A DNA stretch of 64,000 bases from Nymphaea colorata (Eukaryota; Streptophyta; Magnoliopsida; Nymphaeales; Nymphaeaceae), in NCBI RefSeq assembly GCF_008831285.2, contig NC_045146.1:19895149-19959148 (forward strand). The letters run 5' to 3'. Within the stretch, counting starts at the first letter, position 1. Each line of letters starts with the position of its first letter. The notes beneath the pieces were generated by a model. The model saw only the letters and a program-made list of their open reading frames with translations. It did not search any database and was not told the DNA's origin. The position numbers and the translations under genes are program-made. Of this stretch, positions 35,001 to 49,400 are shown piece after piece.

Positions 35001-38000
35001 GACGGCGGCGGCGTTCCTGGACGGCGTCAGACGGCGTCAGCACTGCAAACAGCAACAGCAGCGGCGCTGGGAACAGTGTCGGCGGCGGTGCTGGAAACGG
35101 CAACGGAGGCGGCACGTGAACGGCGGAAAAAACACTACTTGCACACCAACGATCTCACACGCGGTGGCTCTGATACCATGTAGAAACACGAACCACAAGG
35201 AGAGAGCAGAGAAAGAACACACAATATACGTGGAAAACCTCAGAAAGAGGTGAAAAACCACGGGGAAGCTCTGACCTAGGGGCAAACCGCAACCCTAGGA
35301 GAGAGAAAAATAATATTCACTTAACTCAACAAGTACATGTAAGTGAAGAATATATAGGAGGGAGAGAAAGAGTGCCGCCTAGGGTACCGAGTCCGCCTCG
35401 GTATCCGTGCCCATAGGACCGGGTCCATATATGGACCCGGTTCCCAATACAATATATTCTAACACGTCCTAAAATCAGGATGTGAAAGCACGAGAATAGT
35501 TGTCCAGTATTCACAGGACACAAGCACATGTTTGGATGATAATTTATTCAGTTGAATCATTCCTCTAGTGTCAGAAGAAGTCCAATTGATCTGCACCTGT
35601 GAATTGAGTAACCTTCAGCTTGTTTTGTACGTATGCTTGAAATCTTCTGTAGCTCATCAAGCACAACTTATTTTCAGATGTCCAGCCTTCTAGAAGGAGG
35701 CTCCTTACTCTTGGTTGTTACTGCTCTCTCTACCTCTCTGTAATGGTTATAAAATTGAAACAGTATATAGTGGAGCATCTGACAGCTAAGTCACACGAAC
35801 ACTATTTCTTTGACGCCGCACCCACGTCGACATGACTCGGGTGCAGCTTCGACTCTTACGCACAATCGGTCAAAGAAGAGTCGGGTGCTGTCAGCCGCAC
35901 CGACCATTTCTGTCCATTTTCAACATGCACCCGACTCGCGTTTGACTTGAGTCTGGTGTGGTCAATCCGTGTCGAGTCTATATGTGTCCTTTTTTTGTTT
36001 TTGTTTTTTTTTTTTAAATTATTTCATTATAAGTATTGAAAAAGGGGTTAGGGCTTCAACTGAAGTCAGTCGGCTGCCCGATCCCTTTGGAGTTCGGCCT
36101 TCTGTGTGTGTGTGGAGAGACTTGATAGACGATGATCTTCCAGCGGCCATCGGTGCGACGGCGACCTGAGACTGGCAGACTGTCTTCCAGCGGCGACCTT
36201 CAGCCCTTTTCTGGCACAAGGCAGCCGGCATTCAGTCCTCTAGCAGCCAGTGTTTTTCTTTTATCAGTTTTCAGTCCTTCCGTGACAGGCGATAACAACT
36301 TGTGGGCTGTCTTCCAGTCCTCTGACTTTCTCTCTTGCGTTTTATTATTCTATCAACTATCACCCTTTTATGTTCATTTTTTCACTGTTTTCCAGGTTTT
36401 TTTTTCTAGTTTTTTTTTTAAAGTGTGTGATGACTTATGCATAATTGTTTACTCCTGCTGCAACCCTGTTTTTTATTTGCTGTGTGTTTTTCAGTTCTTA
36501 TTTGTGATATACCTTTTTTTAGGATTTTATAATTATTGTCTGAAATATGCTATTGTTTTATTGCTGTTTTCATAGTATACGATATACAGTTGTGTTGTAA
36601 CTTGCCGTTTTAACATTTTGTTTTACACTTTTACTGCTGTTTCATATCGTGGTATACATTATTGGCTATTGGTTATAGTATATTAATATACAAGTTTTGT
36701 TACTTGTATTATAGGTGCAGCCGTGTTCTACTTTTTAAATGTTAATTTCAATTTCTGCTTTTGTATATATGTTAGTATGTCATATTACAAAGTTACTGTA
36801 TTTACTATATATAATATATGCTGTTCTAAACTTCTAATATGGTCATATGCATTATGTTGTATACATTAATAACTCAAACACTCGTTGAATTGTTGATTTG
36901 CAATTTCGAATTTGTTATTTGATAATTTTGTTGTTTATAGACAAACTTACGATATATATATATAATAAATTGATAATAATAATAAAAAATATTCTTGCCG
37001 CACCACTGCACCTAAATTTTTTTTGGGATGTGCCGCTCCGGCATCTGCACCTGCACCCCGCACCTATGTGACATAGTCTGACAGTTTCAAAGATCGTTGA
37101 TTGTCCTTTCCATTTGTCCCCTTTATTAATGCTATGCAGGTTCTTGAGACAGCTGATCTGTTGGGAGAAGTGACAGAAAATGTGGACTACTATGTACAAG
37201 GCAGTACAATAGCTGCTGGTAACCTTTTCGGAAGGTAACATAGCTATTTCTTTTCTTTTCTTAATGTATTTTGAGCTTATATTTATCCTTTTTTGGTGTG
37301 CATTATCTTTTAATGTACACCTTTTTGTTGCATGAATTCTGGTTTACGGCTAAGATGACTACCTTGCACAAATATTGCTTGGAAGGGAAAGGGAATGTGT
37401 TTTAGAAAATATCATTGTTAATTTTTTTTCTTCTTAAAATCAGTGACAGGCATGGTGGGCTTCTTGATGTTAAGACCATGAAAAATTTGTTACATGTGAA
37501 GTGGGCATACATTTAAGTAATGCATTTCACTCACATTGAATATTGTCTCAATTTTATGCAAATATCATTGGAGGTAGATATGTGAGGTTAATGTACGGAA
37601 GTTGCTTTGACCATTTCATTTTTTATTTAAGAGTTATGACATTGTACTTCTTTTTGGAGAATTAGTTCTTGTCGACAGTGTTTTAGGATATAAAAAGATA
37701 GGTGCTAAATGAGGTGGAACTGTGGAAATGATTGCAAGGTTGAGGCCTGTTTATATAATTTTAGCGGCATACTGGTGGATAATAAAGGTCGACTTGTCTT
37801 TGTCTTAAGTTTTTGGTTATTTTTAATTTCAAAAGTGAATGTTGTAGGTTTTTTAGTTTTTACTTTCTTGATATTTTAATGTTTTAATGAATTTTACATC
37901 TTCTTGTTGGTTTTTGTTATAAAAATTCTGGCAATGGGCTTGAGATAATCTTTTATATTTGAATCTTGATTGTTCTTGATTTTTGTTTGTAATGTTTTCT

Positions 38001-39057
38001 ACATTTGTCATGGTAATTGGAATGTCCTGAGGATTCCCTTATATGTTACCATTATTGGTGACAGTTGTTTGACATTTTAGATGTATTGCTGGCGAGACAG
38101 TTACTTCACGTTGAAAGGGGGATGCATTTGGTTATTTTCTTCAGTATAGTCTAGCATGTCTTCCTGGATTTTATTATTCCTGTTTGGTTAGCTTGGTTCT
38201 CTTCTTCTTATGTGCATAAAATGCTTTGTTGTACTTGTAGTAATGTTATGTCCTTGTTGACTCCATATCTTCTGCCTTTCCATGGAAATAAGACTTTGCC
38301 AATTTTAGCATTTTGTATCTTAAAAGTGACTGTTGGGGCCTGATATGTTTTCTTTTTTTTTTTTTAAAGGCGCCGAGTTGTTCAAATTTATGCACGTGGT
38401 GCTAGAATTCTTGATGGGGCTTATATGACCCAAGAGGTGAGCTTTGGGGCTAATTCAGATTCTAATGCTACTCTTGATAATCCAGCCGTTTGTTCAGTTT
38501 CTATAGCAGATCCATACGTTTTATTGAGGATGACCGATGGAAGTATCCAGCTTCTTATTGGAGGTAATTGTTTGCGAGCACGATTCTGATTTTGTTACTT
38601 GAAAGCTAGGCATCTTTTCACACTTGTTGACTTGGCATTGTAACAATAGTGAAAGCTTGTCCAAGTCTAGAGATCCCTGTTAAGCTCTTTTGACTAATCA
38701 AGGCTTGGTTACCTTGTGAATGTCTTTCCTACAAGTGGCATTTTCAGATTGTTGAGTTTGCACTTCCATAAGGACTTTTGTTGTTCTAAAGCAACATCAC
38801 ATATACAGTCTTCTTTTTTCCTCAAATAGTTTATTACACAAGTCATTCTAAACTTAAGGTGCATTAGAACAAACATATCATGCATTTATTGGCTGTTAAT
38901 AGGACAATTAGTTTACTCGCATACTTTGTCTTTTAGGTGATTAAAAATGCATCAGGTTTTTGGTGCCTGGCCCTAGGAAATGTTCCTTCTGAACGGGCAT
39001 ACTTTCTGGTGTTTTGTTTTTGTCTAATGTCTAGGACTGGTGCTGAGTCTCTTTCTT

Positions 39058-39101
<44 letters not shown>

Positions 39102-39297
39102 CAAATAGATTTGAGAGTCTAATGCTGCGGTGTACGGGATGCTGCCAGATAGTTATCATTGAAAAATTTGTTGCTGAAAAACAGTTAGTAAATTGACATT
39201 AACCACAGTTTATGGTGCGGCGATGCATTATAGTGGCTTTAGCCTTTAGCAACGATCTATGGTTCTTTCAACAATGAATTTTTTTAAGTTGCATTGA

Positions 39298-39347
<50 letters not shown>

Positions 39348-40073
39348 GCCACAATTATTGTTCTTGGGTTCAGTGGCAATGTCTTTTGAGTATTTTTTTT
39401 GCATGTTTCTTTGAGAGAAGTTTTGGCATTTTTTAAAAAATTGGAAAAATCCAAAAGTTGAGGTAAAAACAAATCGATGAGAAACTAATTAGAAAACATA
39501 AAAAATAACTAGATAAAATGATAAAAAATGTTTTAAGGAAAAATAAAGAATTTACTTTAAGTTTAAGGATTAATCCATGATGATGTTAATCTTAAAAAAA
39601 AAATGACGAAAAATGCAATATATTGTTAAATTTATTTTCACATTTTTAAAGAAAAGTATGTTGCTTTTCATTTTTATCTTTTTCACTGTTAATATCTTTT
39701 TTCTTTTGTAAAAAGCCACAATATCTGTGGATAAATTATGTGTGTATGCATATATGTATTTCATTGTCACGACTTTTGGTGTTTTTCTAAAGCAAAAAAA
39801 AAAAAAAAGGAAAAATGATTAGATTTGGAAAAAATGCCAAAAATGAAAATAATGTCTTGTTGTTGCTTTTTTTTTCTTTTCTTCAGAAAAAAGTCTTTTA
39901 ATGCATTTTAAGATTTTTTGTTTCTTTTAATAATGTGATAACTATTTGGCAATTTATTTTTGAAAATTTTCCTAAAAACCAAATTTTATTTTTTTTCCAA
40001 TTTTTTGAATTCCTGTGATTTTCTTGAAAAGAAAAGCTTTCTGATAATTACCTGAGGCAGACCCAACAGACAG

Positions 40074-40115
<42 letters not shown>

Positions 40116-42256
40116 CTGTCTGCCTTTCTTTGCATTTCATTGGTATTTTGACTTGCTTACTTTTTGCTTTTCAGACCCTGAGACATGCACCGTGTCAAAA
40201 AATGTCCCTATGATATTTGAGAAACCTGTGGGTTTGGTTTCATCTTGCACTCTTTATCATGACAAGGGCCCTGAGCCTTGGCTTCGGAAGACTAGTACAG
40301 ATGCATGGCTTTCTACTGGTGTGTCTGAAGCAGTTGTTGGAAGTGATGGTCCACTTCATGATCAAGGAGATATATACTGCATCATATGTTATGAAAGTGG
40401 AACTCTTGAATTTTATGAGGTCCCGGGTTTCAAGTGTGTCTTTACAGTGGATAAGTTTGCCTCTGGGATCAGCCATTTGGTTGATGCATGTGTTCGTGAA
40501 ACAACACATAATCTTCAGAATGTTAAAGATGGTGATGAACAGGTTAAGGAGACTGTGCAGAACATTAAGGTTATGGAATTGTCTATGCACAAATGGGCGG
40601 GGCAGCATGCTTGTCCTTTTTTATTTGCTATACTTACTGATGGTACCGTTCTCTGCTATCACGCTTACCTCTATGAAGGTCATGAAAATACACGTAAAAC
40701 TGATGGGCAATTCTCTACTGACATCGAAGTTGATGTTGGTAGTATAAGTACTTCAAGGCTAAGGAATTTAAGGTTTGTTCGTGTTTTCCTGGAATCTTTG
40801 ACAAGGGAAGAATCATCTGGAGGAAAGTTTTCCCAACGTATTACTGTTTTTAAAAATATTGGTGGTTGTCAAGGCTTATTTCTTGCTGGATCAAGACCCG
40901 CATGGTTTATGGTATGCAGGGAACGCCTTCGAATACATCCCCAGGTATATCTTGGTTTTTGTGTTTATGCTTGTTTTTAAACATTGTTTCATTGATGGAA
41001 CTGCATGTTAGCTCAAAGTTTCCTTTCAAAGTGTACAACTTTTACATATTCTTCAGACGAAGGGAACCATGAAAGAGCTGCTACTGTGATCTTCTTCTTA
41101 TTTTCTCGAAAAAGAAAAGTCTTTCATTTTATGCCATTGTGTGAGTATATATGTAGGTGCCCAATTCACAACTATGGGTGTTTTGGCTTCAAATGTGTGT
41201 CCTTGTAGTTTGGATGTGGAGTCTGTGGATAACATGTGTGACCGCCTACATGCTTCTGTGTATTTGCATGCATGAGCTGGGTTGATTAAATGTTTTTTTC
41301 TCTTCTTTAATACAAAAAGTTATGTTTATTGAACTTCCTGTTTGCATCTATAGCGTGGCTGCTCATGTAGCCTGCTGCACCCTGGTCTTCATAATGTGGA
41401 TGCTGCTGCTCCTTGGATGTGGCAAAAAATTGAAGAAAAGTAACTTAAGCAAGGCGAGGCAGCAGCAGGTAGCAGTTAGGGTGAGGAAGAAGGGAGATAA
41501 TGATATTTATATAACATTTTATAGAAATACACTCAAGTTTTGGTGGTATAACAAAAACATGCTTACGTTTGGACACCTTTGTGTTAGAGGATGTGGGTTG
41601 GTGATAGAAACCCGCGCTCTAGCATATTTGCAGCTCCCCCGATGTGGGTCGGATCATTACAAAAGGTGGATAGAAAATGGCACTGGGTGAGTTGTCCACA
41701 ATAGATATGGTTTTGACTGTATCCTATCAATGACCAAGTTGCACCCATATCTTGAAGTATGACATGTATGTGGTGCTTTATAGGCACGTTTATGTGACCA
41801 TTAGAAAAGATACATTCTGATATTATCATGATATTTATACCAAATTTTCTTTTAACTTTTAAAAAATATTTTCACACGTCTTGGGCAGTGTTTCTTCCTT
41901 GTCCATTTTATGTCTTGATAACCTTTGTATTGTTTATATGCGAGTTTTGCAAGTAATAAACCAAAGAAGATGTTATCCTATAACTTTTTTATAAGATTTT
42001 AATACTTTGAAATTTCTAGGGTTTTCTAAAATTTTCCTAAAAAATGATTTTTGGAGAATTTCTAGTGAAAACCTTCCGGAGAAGTTGCTGAAAATGGTGT
42101 TGGTGTCTATGGTTCAGAGAAACAAACTTAATGCTCAGGATTGTAATTGAGTGGTGTCTCCAAATAAAGCTGTACATTTGAACATTACAGGTTGATTCTT
42201 TATATGTGCAAGTTTGATGGGGGTGTTATAAAATCATGTAAATATATACCTATACA

Positions 42257-42322
<66 letters not shown>

Positions 42323-45300
42323 TCTTTCTTTCGTATATGTTTATTCAAATTTTTATGTATACATATATAGTAATGCATATATGTGTATATTAATGTATAT
42401 ATGAGCTAGCATTGGCTAAATAGAGACATCGGAGCTAGTCCAATGGCTAGAGGCAGCCATCTTCTTCCTTGGTTTATAAATTGGGGATTTCTTCCCTCTT
42501 GTATGATATCCCTTGGTGGATATTTGGTGCTTTATTCAAGAAGATTCATTTTATTTATTTCATGTGCCTTAACTAGGGTTTTCCTTGTGGTTATAATTCT
42601 TCTTGGCTTCTTTGTAAGACTTTGCATTATACGCTGTGTCTGTTGCACGTGGCCCTTTATCAAGTGATTTGGACTTGATTTCTGAGTTTGAAGGAGACTT
42701 CTACAAGCAGTGTGTCTATTCTAGCATGAACTTTCAAATCGATGCTGATTTTCTCTTTTCTACATTTTTCTGCTTTTGTTTCGAACCTTGTGTTGCAAAC
42801 AATGCCATCTACAGCAAAGTGTGATAAAAGCTCCTATAACTGCTTAATAGTGAATGATTTGTATAATCTCCTGATGTAGCTTGAATTTCTGCTTTTGTGC
42901 TGATTTCCTACTTACTGACAAGTATAGCTCTGCGATGGGGCAATTGTGGCATTCACTGTTCTTCATAATGTAAATTGCAACCATGGGCTTATATATGTCA
43001 CCTCACAGGTGAGTTTTTTTTAAATTTTATCCTTTGTTTTTTTTCTGTGTTCTCCTTGTTAAATATTGAACTTGACATTAACACATTATATTTTACTAGG
43101 GCTTCCTTAAAATATGCCAGCTACCATCTGCACTTAACTATGATAATTATTGGCCAGTTCAGAAGGTAGCAGTCAAACCTTCAAATTCTTTTGACCTTTG
43201 AACTTTTTTTGCCACATAATGTTGATATTGCTGTAAAATAATCAGATCCCTTTGAAAGGCACACCTCATCAAGTCACTTACTTTGCAGAGAAGAATCTTT
43301 ATGCACTTATAATATCTGTTCCTGTAAGTTCCACTACCTTATTTTCTGTCTTTTAATATTTGCCATTTAGAACTTTGTCTATGTCTTTTTGGATATGGTT
43401 GCTTTCTAGTGTGTGAATTTCTGGAAAAGTGGTCCTTTGTGTGTTGCTTAAATATCTCGGTTGCCTATGTAGCCAAAAGCATCATCTAACTTCCTAGTGC
43501 TGGTTCTCATCTTGGTGTTGGTGTTTTTTAGACTGATGACCTCGATCAGCTGAGTGCTTGAAGACGTTATGAAAGACTTGGATTTTTGCTCTTCCCAATG
43601 CCACATTTCCTGGTCCAGCTGTACCCTAATATCATGTTGAAAACTGTATATTCTAATTCATCAATCCATGTTTAATTGGAAATAAGTCAAAAGAGACCAC
43701 AGAACATTGTGAACATAAAAGTGAATTTACATTTTACAATTCTATCTATGAAGGTGACACCCTACAGAATGACTACATTTGCCCTGAGTATGGGCAAGAG
43801 ATTGTGGATGCTACCTGTTAGATTATATGTTAGTTTTCATGTCACTCTCAACTTACTGGGGCATCATGCAGAACAATAACTGTGCGACAAGGAAACTGTT
43901 AATCTGATATGTACATTGTGCAAGTCCAAACTGGAGAGAAGATATAGCTGGTAATCTTGGTAACCTGGGTGAAAATTTTATTCATTTAAGATGACAGTGG
44001 TAAGGTTTTGGAGACAATGTCCAGTAACATGCTTCCATATTTCGTTCACACTTTGGAAGCTACATTATGTGGGAAAGCAGGTACAGGTAGTTTAAAGAGG
44101 GTAAACTGAACAAGTAGGAGATGTATGAGGGTCTATTGCCCTATCTTATACGATATGAAAGTATTTCAGTGGAATTTTAGTCATGTGACTGTGAAACTGC
44201 AAATTAAAAGAGCCATTACCTATAGCAGAGCTGCCAGGGGGGGGGGGTGATATTGTTGATAGTATAAAAAAAGGTTATCTTCAAAGATGGCATGCCTTTT
44301 TTCTGGATGATTGATGTAGAAAACTGAAGTAGGCTACAAGATTAAGAACTATCTGTATTGATAAATGTACCTCTGAAACAAGCCCCTTTGACATGGTTTG
44401 AGGAATCTACAATGGGTTACGGTAATTGTTAATTTTCTATAAAATTTTTATAAAGATTTAAAATGTATTTTTATTCTATTTTGTGTTGATTATATTGTTA
44501 CTGAACTGGATCAAACAAGTGGTACATGAAAATGTATTGCAGTTTATATGTGGTCATGTAGTGGATGGGGCCTTGTATCTTATCGGTGGTCAACCTTTGA
44601 TGCACCTGTTTCTGTTTTTCAATGAAAAGTTTAATGTTTTCGGGATGGCCAGTAGTTCAATATGTAAAATGCTAAATATCTTCATTCCTGTCACGGTTTT
44701 TATGTTTTATCATGATTGGTGAACTTGAATGGGGTCATTAATGGATTTTTTTTTTCTGAAGCTGCTGTTGATTTCACATGCCTATGCAACATTGCTGATG
44801 CTTGATCTTAAATTCATTATTTGCTTGCTTTTCAGATTTTGAAGCCACTAAAGAATGTTCTTTCTTGTTTGGTTGATCAAGAAGCTAGCCAACAATTAGA
44901 GCATGATAACCTAAGTTCTGAAGAGATGCATAGATCTTATGCAGTAGATGAATTTGAGGTGCGCATTTTGGAACCAGAAAAGTCTGGAGGACCTTGGGAA
45001 ACAAGGGGTGTGATTCATATGCAAAGTTATGAAAATGCACTGACTGTACGCATGGTGTCATTATTTGTAAGTCGACTCACATCTATTTTTTCTTGTTCTT
45101 TCATGTGTTGGCTCTTTGGTGTTCTCGTTCAATATTCAGGTTGTTCATGCTGCTATCCAGCACCTCCTTGTGACTTGATTTTTGTTTTCTTCCAGAATAC
45201 TTCCACAAAAGAAAATGAAACACTTTTGGCAATTGGGACAGCTTACGTACAAGGGGAAGATGTGGCAGCAAGAGGACGTATATTGTTGTTCACTATGGGG

Positions 45301-46430
45301 AAAAGTAATGACAATAATCAGAACTGGGTAAGGGCATGAAGCTACCAAACTAAAACCGTCTACATGTTTTTAGTGCTACCTTCTTCATGCATCACATTTA
45401 TTTCCAGGCTGTGGAGGTCTACTCAAAAGAGTTAAAAGGAGCAATTTCTGCTTTAGCTTCCCTTCAAGGTCATTTGCTGATAGCTTCTGGTCCAAAAATT
45501 ATATTGCACACGTGGAGTGGTACAGAATTGAATGGTGTTGCTTTCTTTGATGCCCCTCTGTACGTTATGAGCTTAAACATTGTGAGTATATTCAACTTGG
45601 CTCTCGTTTTGTTCTCTAATGGTAAGAACAATATGTATTTCTTTGGTCATTATCAGTTGGTAACTGATCGTTCAGTGGCTTTTTGCCTTTAAAAATCTCA
45701 AGCAGCTGTTTTTCTTTCTAGAGTTCAGTTTGAAGTTCTTGTCATGTTAATGTCTTGGTGTGTGTTTCTGGAGAACTTATGTTTAACTTGGAAGCTTGCT
45801 GGCTGTCAATTTTGCGCTTTCATTGGGTTGCCTTTTTAGTTATTTATTTGTGTTGCCTCGCCAAGTGTTGTTGTTTGCAATCTGTTGACATTAATCTCTG
45901 ATATGCTCTGTCGTTTGTCTTTGTCTATGTCATTTTACTCTTGCGCTGATTCTTCAGTTTCCTGCCACTTATCTTTTTGTTGCTTTTGGTTCTTTATTTG
46001 ACGGCTCACATGATAAGGTAAATGTATAAGCTTCATTTGGATTTAGCATGACCTTTGGCATCATGAAAATAGTCAACCTCTTGACTGCTAATCCATGAGC
46101 TTTTATGGTGGCTATCCGATTGTTTTATGTTTGATTTTTGTATCTTCAACACATGACATGATAAGGTAAATTTATAAGCTTCATTTGGATTTAGCATGAC
46201 CTTTGGCATCATGAAAATAGTCAACCTCTTGACTGCTAATCCATGAGCTTTTATGGTGGCTATCCGATTGTTTTATGTTTGATTTTTGTATCTTCAACAC
46301 ATGAGGACAAGAGACCTGTCATGTAGCTGTAGGGAATTGGCCGCACCTGAGTTGGGTGTGGACCAGGTGGCAGGTTCTCTTATCTATTAGGTAATGGATG
46401 GCTATTATGATTTTTGCTCTAACTCACATG

Positions 46431-46490
<60 letters not shown>

Positions 46491-49400
46491 CACACGCACA
46501 CAACACACACTCACTATGGCTTTTAGATCAAGAGTATCAATTGGTCACCACTATGATCCATCCAATAAACATGCTTGCACACACACACACACACACATTT
46601 ATGGCTTTTAGATTAAAAGTATCAATTGGTCACCACTATGATCTATCTAGTAAACATGCTTTGATAGCTCGCGAATGGACTGTCTATATTAAATAGATCA
46701 AAAGAGAAAGTAAACGGTTACATGGTTGAGTTGTCACCCACAAATACATCTATTCTGGTGCGAGCCACCAAATCAATTGGATGATTCATGTTAGTGCACA
46801 TTAGTTTTCATATTTCTTTGTGCTCATTTTCTGAAAACCCTATATATGTGCGGTGAACCCTTGCATTGTTGTTTTGCTCATATTTCTCCACACGCTCGTA
46901 TTTCTTGGTGAATATTTATGAAAACCCTATATATGCTCGTATTTCTTGGAGCTCTGAAGACCCTGTATATGCATGTGTATCCTTGCCAGATCTGCACCTA
47001 AGTTTGTCTGGCAAATGGTGCCATAGATTGTGTTACGTGCAGCCAAGGGAGAGGAGAGAAGAGAACGAGAGAGAGAGAGAGAGAACTTTCTATCGTATTC
47101 ACTAAAGCTGCCCTAATCTCAAGTTAAATGAGAATTAGGGTAAAGTAACAAATTACAAAAGAGGTCCATAAATAACACCCTTATTTATAAAGAGCTGTTC
47201 CTAAACTCTTAAATATTCTAAAATACCACCTAACACATATTATTCAACACTCCCCAGTCCCCTCAAGCTGGAGCATAGATGTTAATCATTCTCAGCTTGT
47301 CACAACATCTAGAAAATTCTGCAATAGGCAAGGCTTTGGTGAAGATATCAACAACTTGATCTTCAGAGGCTACATGTATAGTTGAGATAATTCCCTCTTG
47401 AACCATATCGCGAATATAGTGGCAATCTACTTCGATGTGCTTTGTCCATTCATGAAATACTGGATTATTGGCAATATAGGTAGCCGCTTTGTTATCACAA
47501 AACATCTTCATAGGTGTAGAAGTTGAAATACCAAGACTCTCAAGTAAAGATCTAGACCATGTCATTTCAGCAACCGTTTGAGCCATAGCACGATATTCAG
47601 ACTCTGCACTTGATCTAGAAACAACATTTTGTTTCTTACTTCTCCAAGAGATGAGATTTTCTCCCATAAACACACAAAACCCTGTAGTGGACTTCCTATC
47701 ATCAACTGAGCCTGCATAATCTGTGTCGCTATAAGCTTTGACATCAAAAGATATACCCTTTTTAAAGAAAAGTCCTTTGCTAGGGGAGGACTTCAAGTAC
47801 TTGACAATCAACATAGCTGCATCCCAATGTGATTTTCTTGGTTTTTCCATGAATTGGCTTAATTATTCCACAACAAAACTAATGTCTGGTCGAGTTACTG
47901 TCACATAGAGAAGCTTACCAATCAATGATTTGTATGCACGAGAAGCTACCTCTTCCGATTCATCGTCAAATAGGTGTATCCGTGGGTTCATAGGAAGAGT
48001 TGCAGGTTTAGCACCCAACATTCCTGTGTCCTGTAACAGATCAAGAACATACTTCCTTTGTGATAACACCACTCCTTCCTTACTACGAGCAACTTCAATG
48101 CCAAGGAAGTATCGTAGCTGGCCAAGATCTTTGGTAACAAAGTGTTGTTGTAAAAATTTCTTTTTATGAGCTACCTCCTGCTCACATTCACCTGTCAACA
48201 CAATATCATCAACATACACCACTCACACCACAATACCTCTAGATCCTTTCTTGATGAATAATGAATGGTCCAGCTGAGATCTCTTGAAACCACATTTTAA
48301 TACAACTTTTGAAAATTTATGAAACCAAGCATGAGGACTTTGTTTCAAGCCATATATAGCTTTCTTTAGCCTGCACACTTTACCACACTCCCCCTGACGT
48401 TCAAAACCAGGAGGCTGCTGCATATACACGGTCTCATCAAGATCCCCATATAAGAAGGCATTTTAAACATCCAGCTGATATAAGGGCCAATCATAATGTA
48501 CTGCAACAGAAACAATAAGACGTATGGTGCCCATCCTCGCCACAGGAGAAAAGGTCTCAAAGAAATCCACCCCATAGGTTTGGGTATAACCTTTTGCTAC
48601 AAGACGAGCTTTGTAGCGCTCCACTGAGCCATCAGATAGGTACTTGATGGTAAATACCCATTTGGAGCCCACAACTTCACAACCAGATGGAGGATCAACC
48701 AATTCCCATGTGCCCCTTTGCATTAGAGTCTCCATTTCATCCTGCATAGCCTGCCGCCACTTAGGATCAAGTAACGCAAGTTGGTGGCTGGAGGGAATAG
48801 AATGTACTGACAATGCTGACACAAATTTCTGTAGACGCCCACCAAAACCAATAGTAGAAACAAACTGAGATATAGGATGAAAAGTATATTGTCTTTTGCC
48901 TTTGCGTAAAGCAATGGGTAAGTCCAAAGACATGTCAGGAGCATCCTTGGTAGGGGTAGTAATATCAGAAATACTTACATCCTGAGAAGCGACTGGTGGA
49001 CAATCCTTAGCAGGAGTGTGTCGGCGGTTGTAGACCAGTGGAGGATCATGGAATCTGCTAGCATTTGGAAAAGAATCATACGGAACAGACTGCAGGGGAA
49101 CCGGTGGGATAGGTAAAGGCATAGACGACGACCTGTCAGATACTGATGGAGTAGAGTGAAAATAAGGACTTGACTCAAAGAATGTAACATCCGCACTAAG
49201 AGTGTGGGAGTCAAAGCAGATATAACCCTTTTGGTGTTTTGGATAACCAATGAAAATGCATTTAATTGATTGTGCACCAAGTTTGTTTTTATTAGGACCA
49301 AGGATTTGAACAAAGCAAGTGCACCCAAAGACTTTGGGTGGAAGGGAAAATAGGGGTCTATCTGGATAGAGAACTTGAATGGGGATTTGATTGCCGATAG

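Larger units (their letters stand above)
30174..35469 (-). mobile_element. Structurally intact Ty1/copia retrotransposon (intron 14)
   Basis: The element proper is 30179-35464 (5286 bp) with a perfect 5-bp target duplication CGTCC at 30174-30178 and 35465-35469. The LTRs (30179-30464 and 35179-35464, 286 bp each) look identical in every row compared. It carries an initiator tRNA-Met primer site, a polypurine tract, and one uninterrupted gag-pol frame in copia order (gag, protease, integrase, RT, RNase H). All features of an autonomous copia element are present, so the insertion is very recent. It is antisense to CPSF160. Confidence 0.97.
29305..37139 (+). other. CPSF160 intron 14 (7.8 kb)
   Basis: The donor is ATG-GTTGGT at 29305 and the acceptor GCTATGCAG ends at 37139. 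It holds the intact copia element (30174-35469) and a hAT-like element (35778-37084), together about 6.6 kb. Removing both leaves roughly 1.2 kb of plain AT-rich intron. The hAT-like insertion ends only 55 bases before the exon 15 acceptor. Confidence 0.9.

Noticed and set aside
41322-41690. 122-codon frame in CPSF160 intron 17
   Set aside because: No motif recognised; it lies wholly in an intron bounded by well-supported exons.
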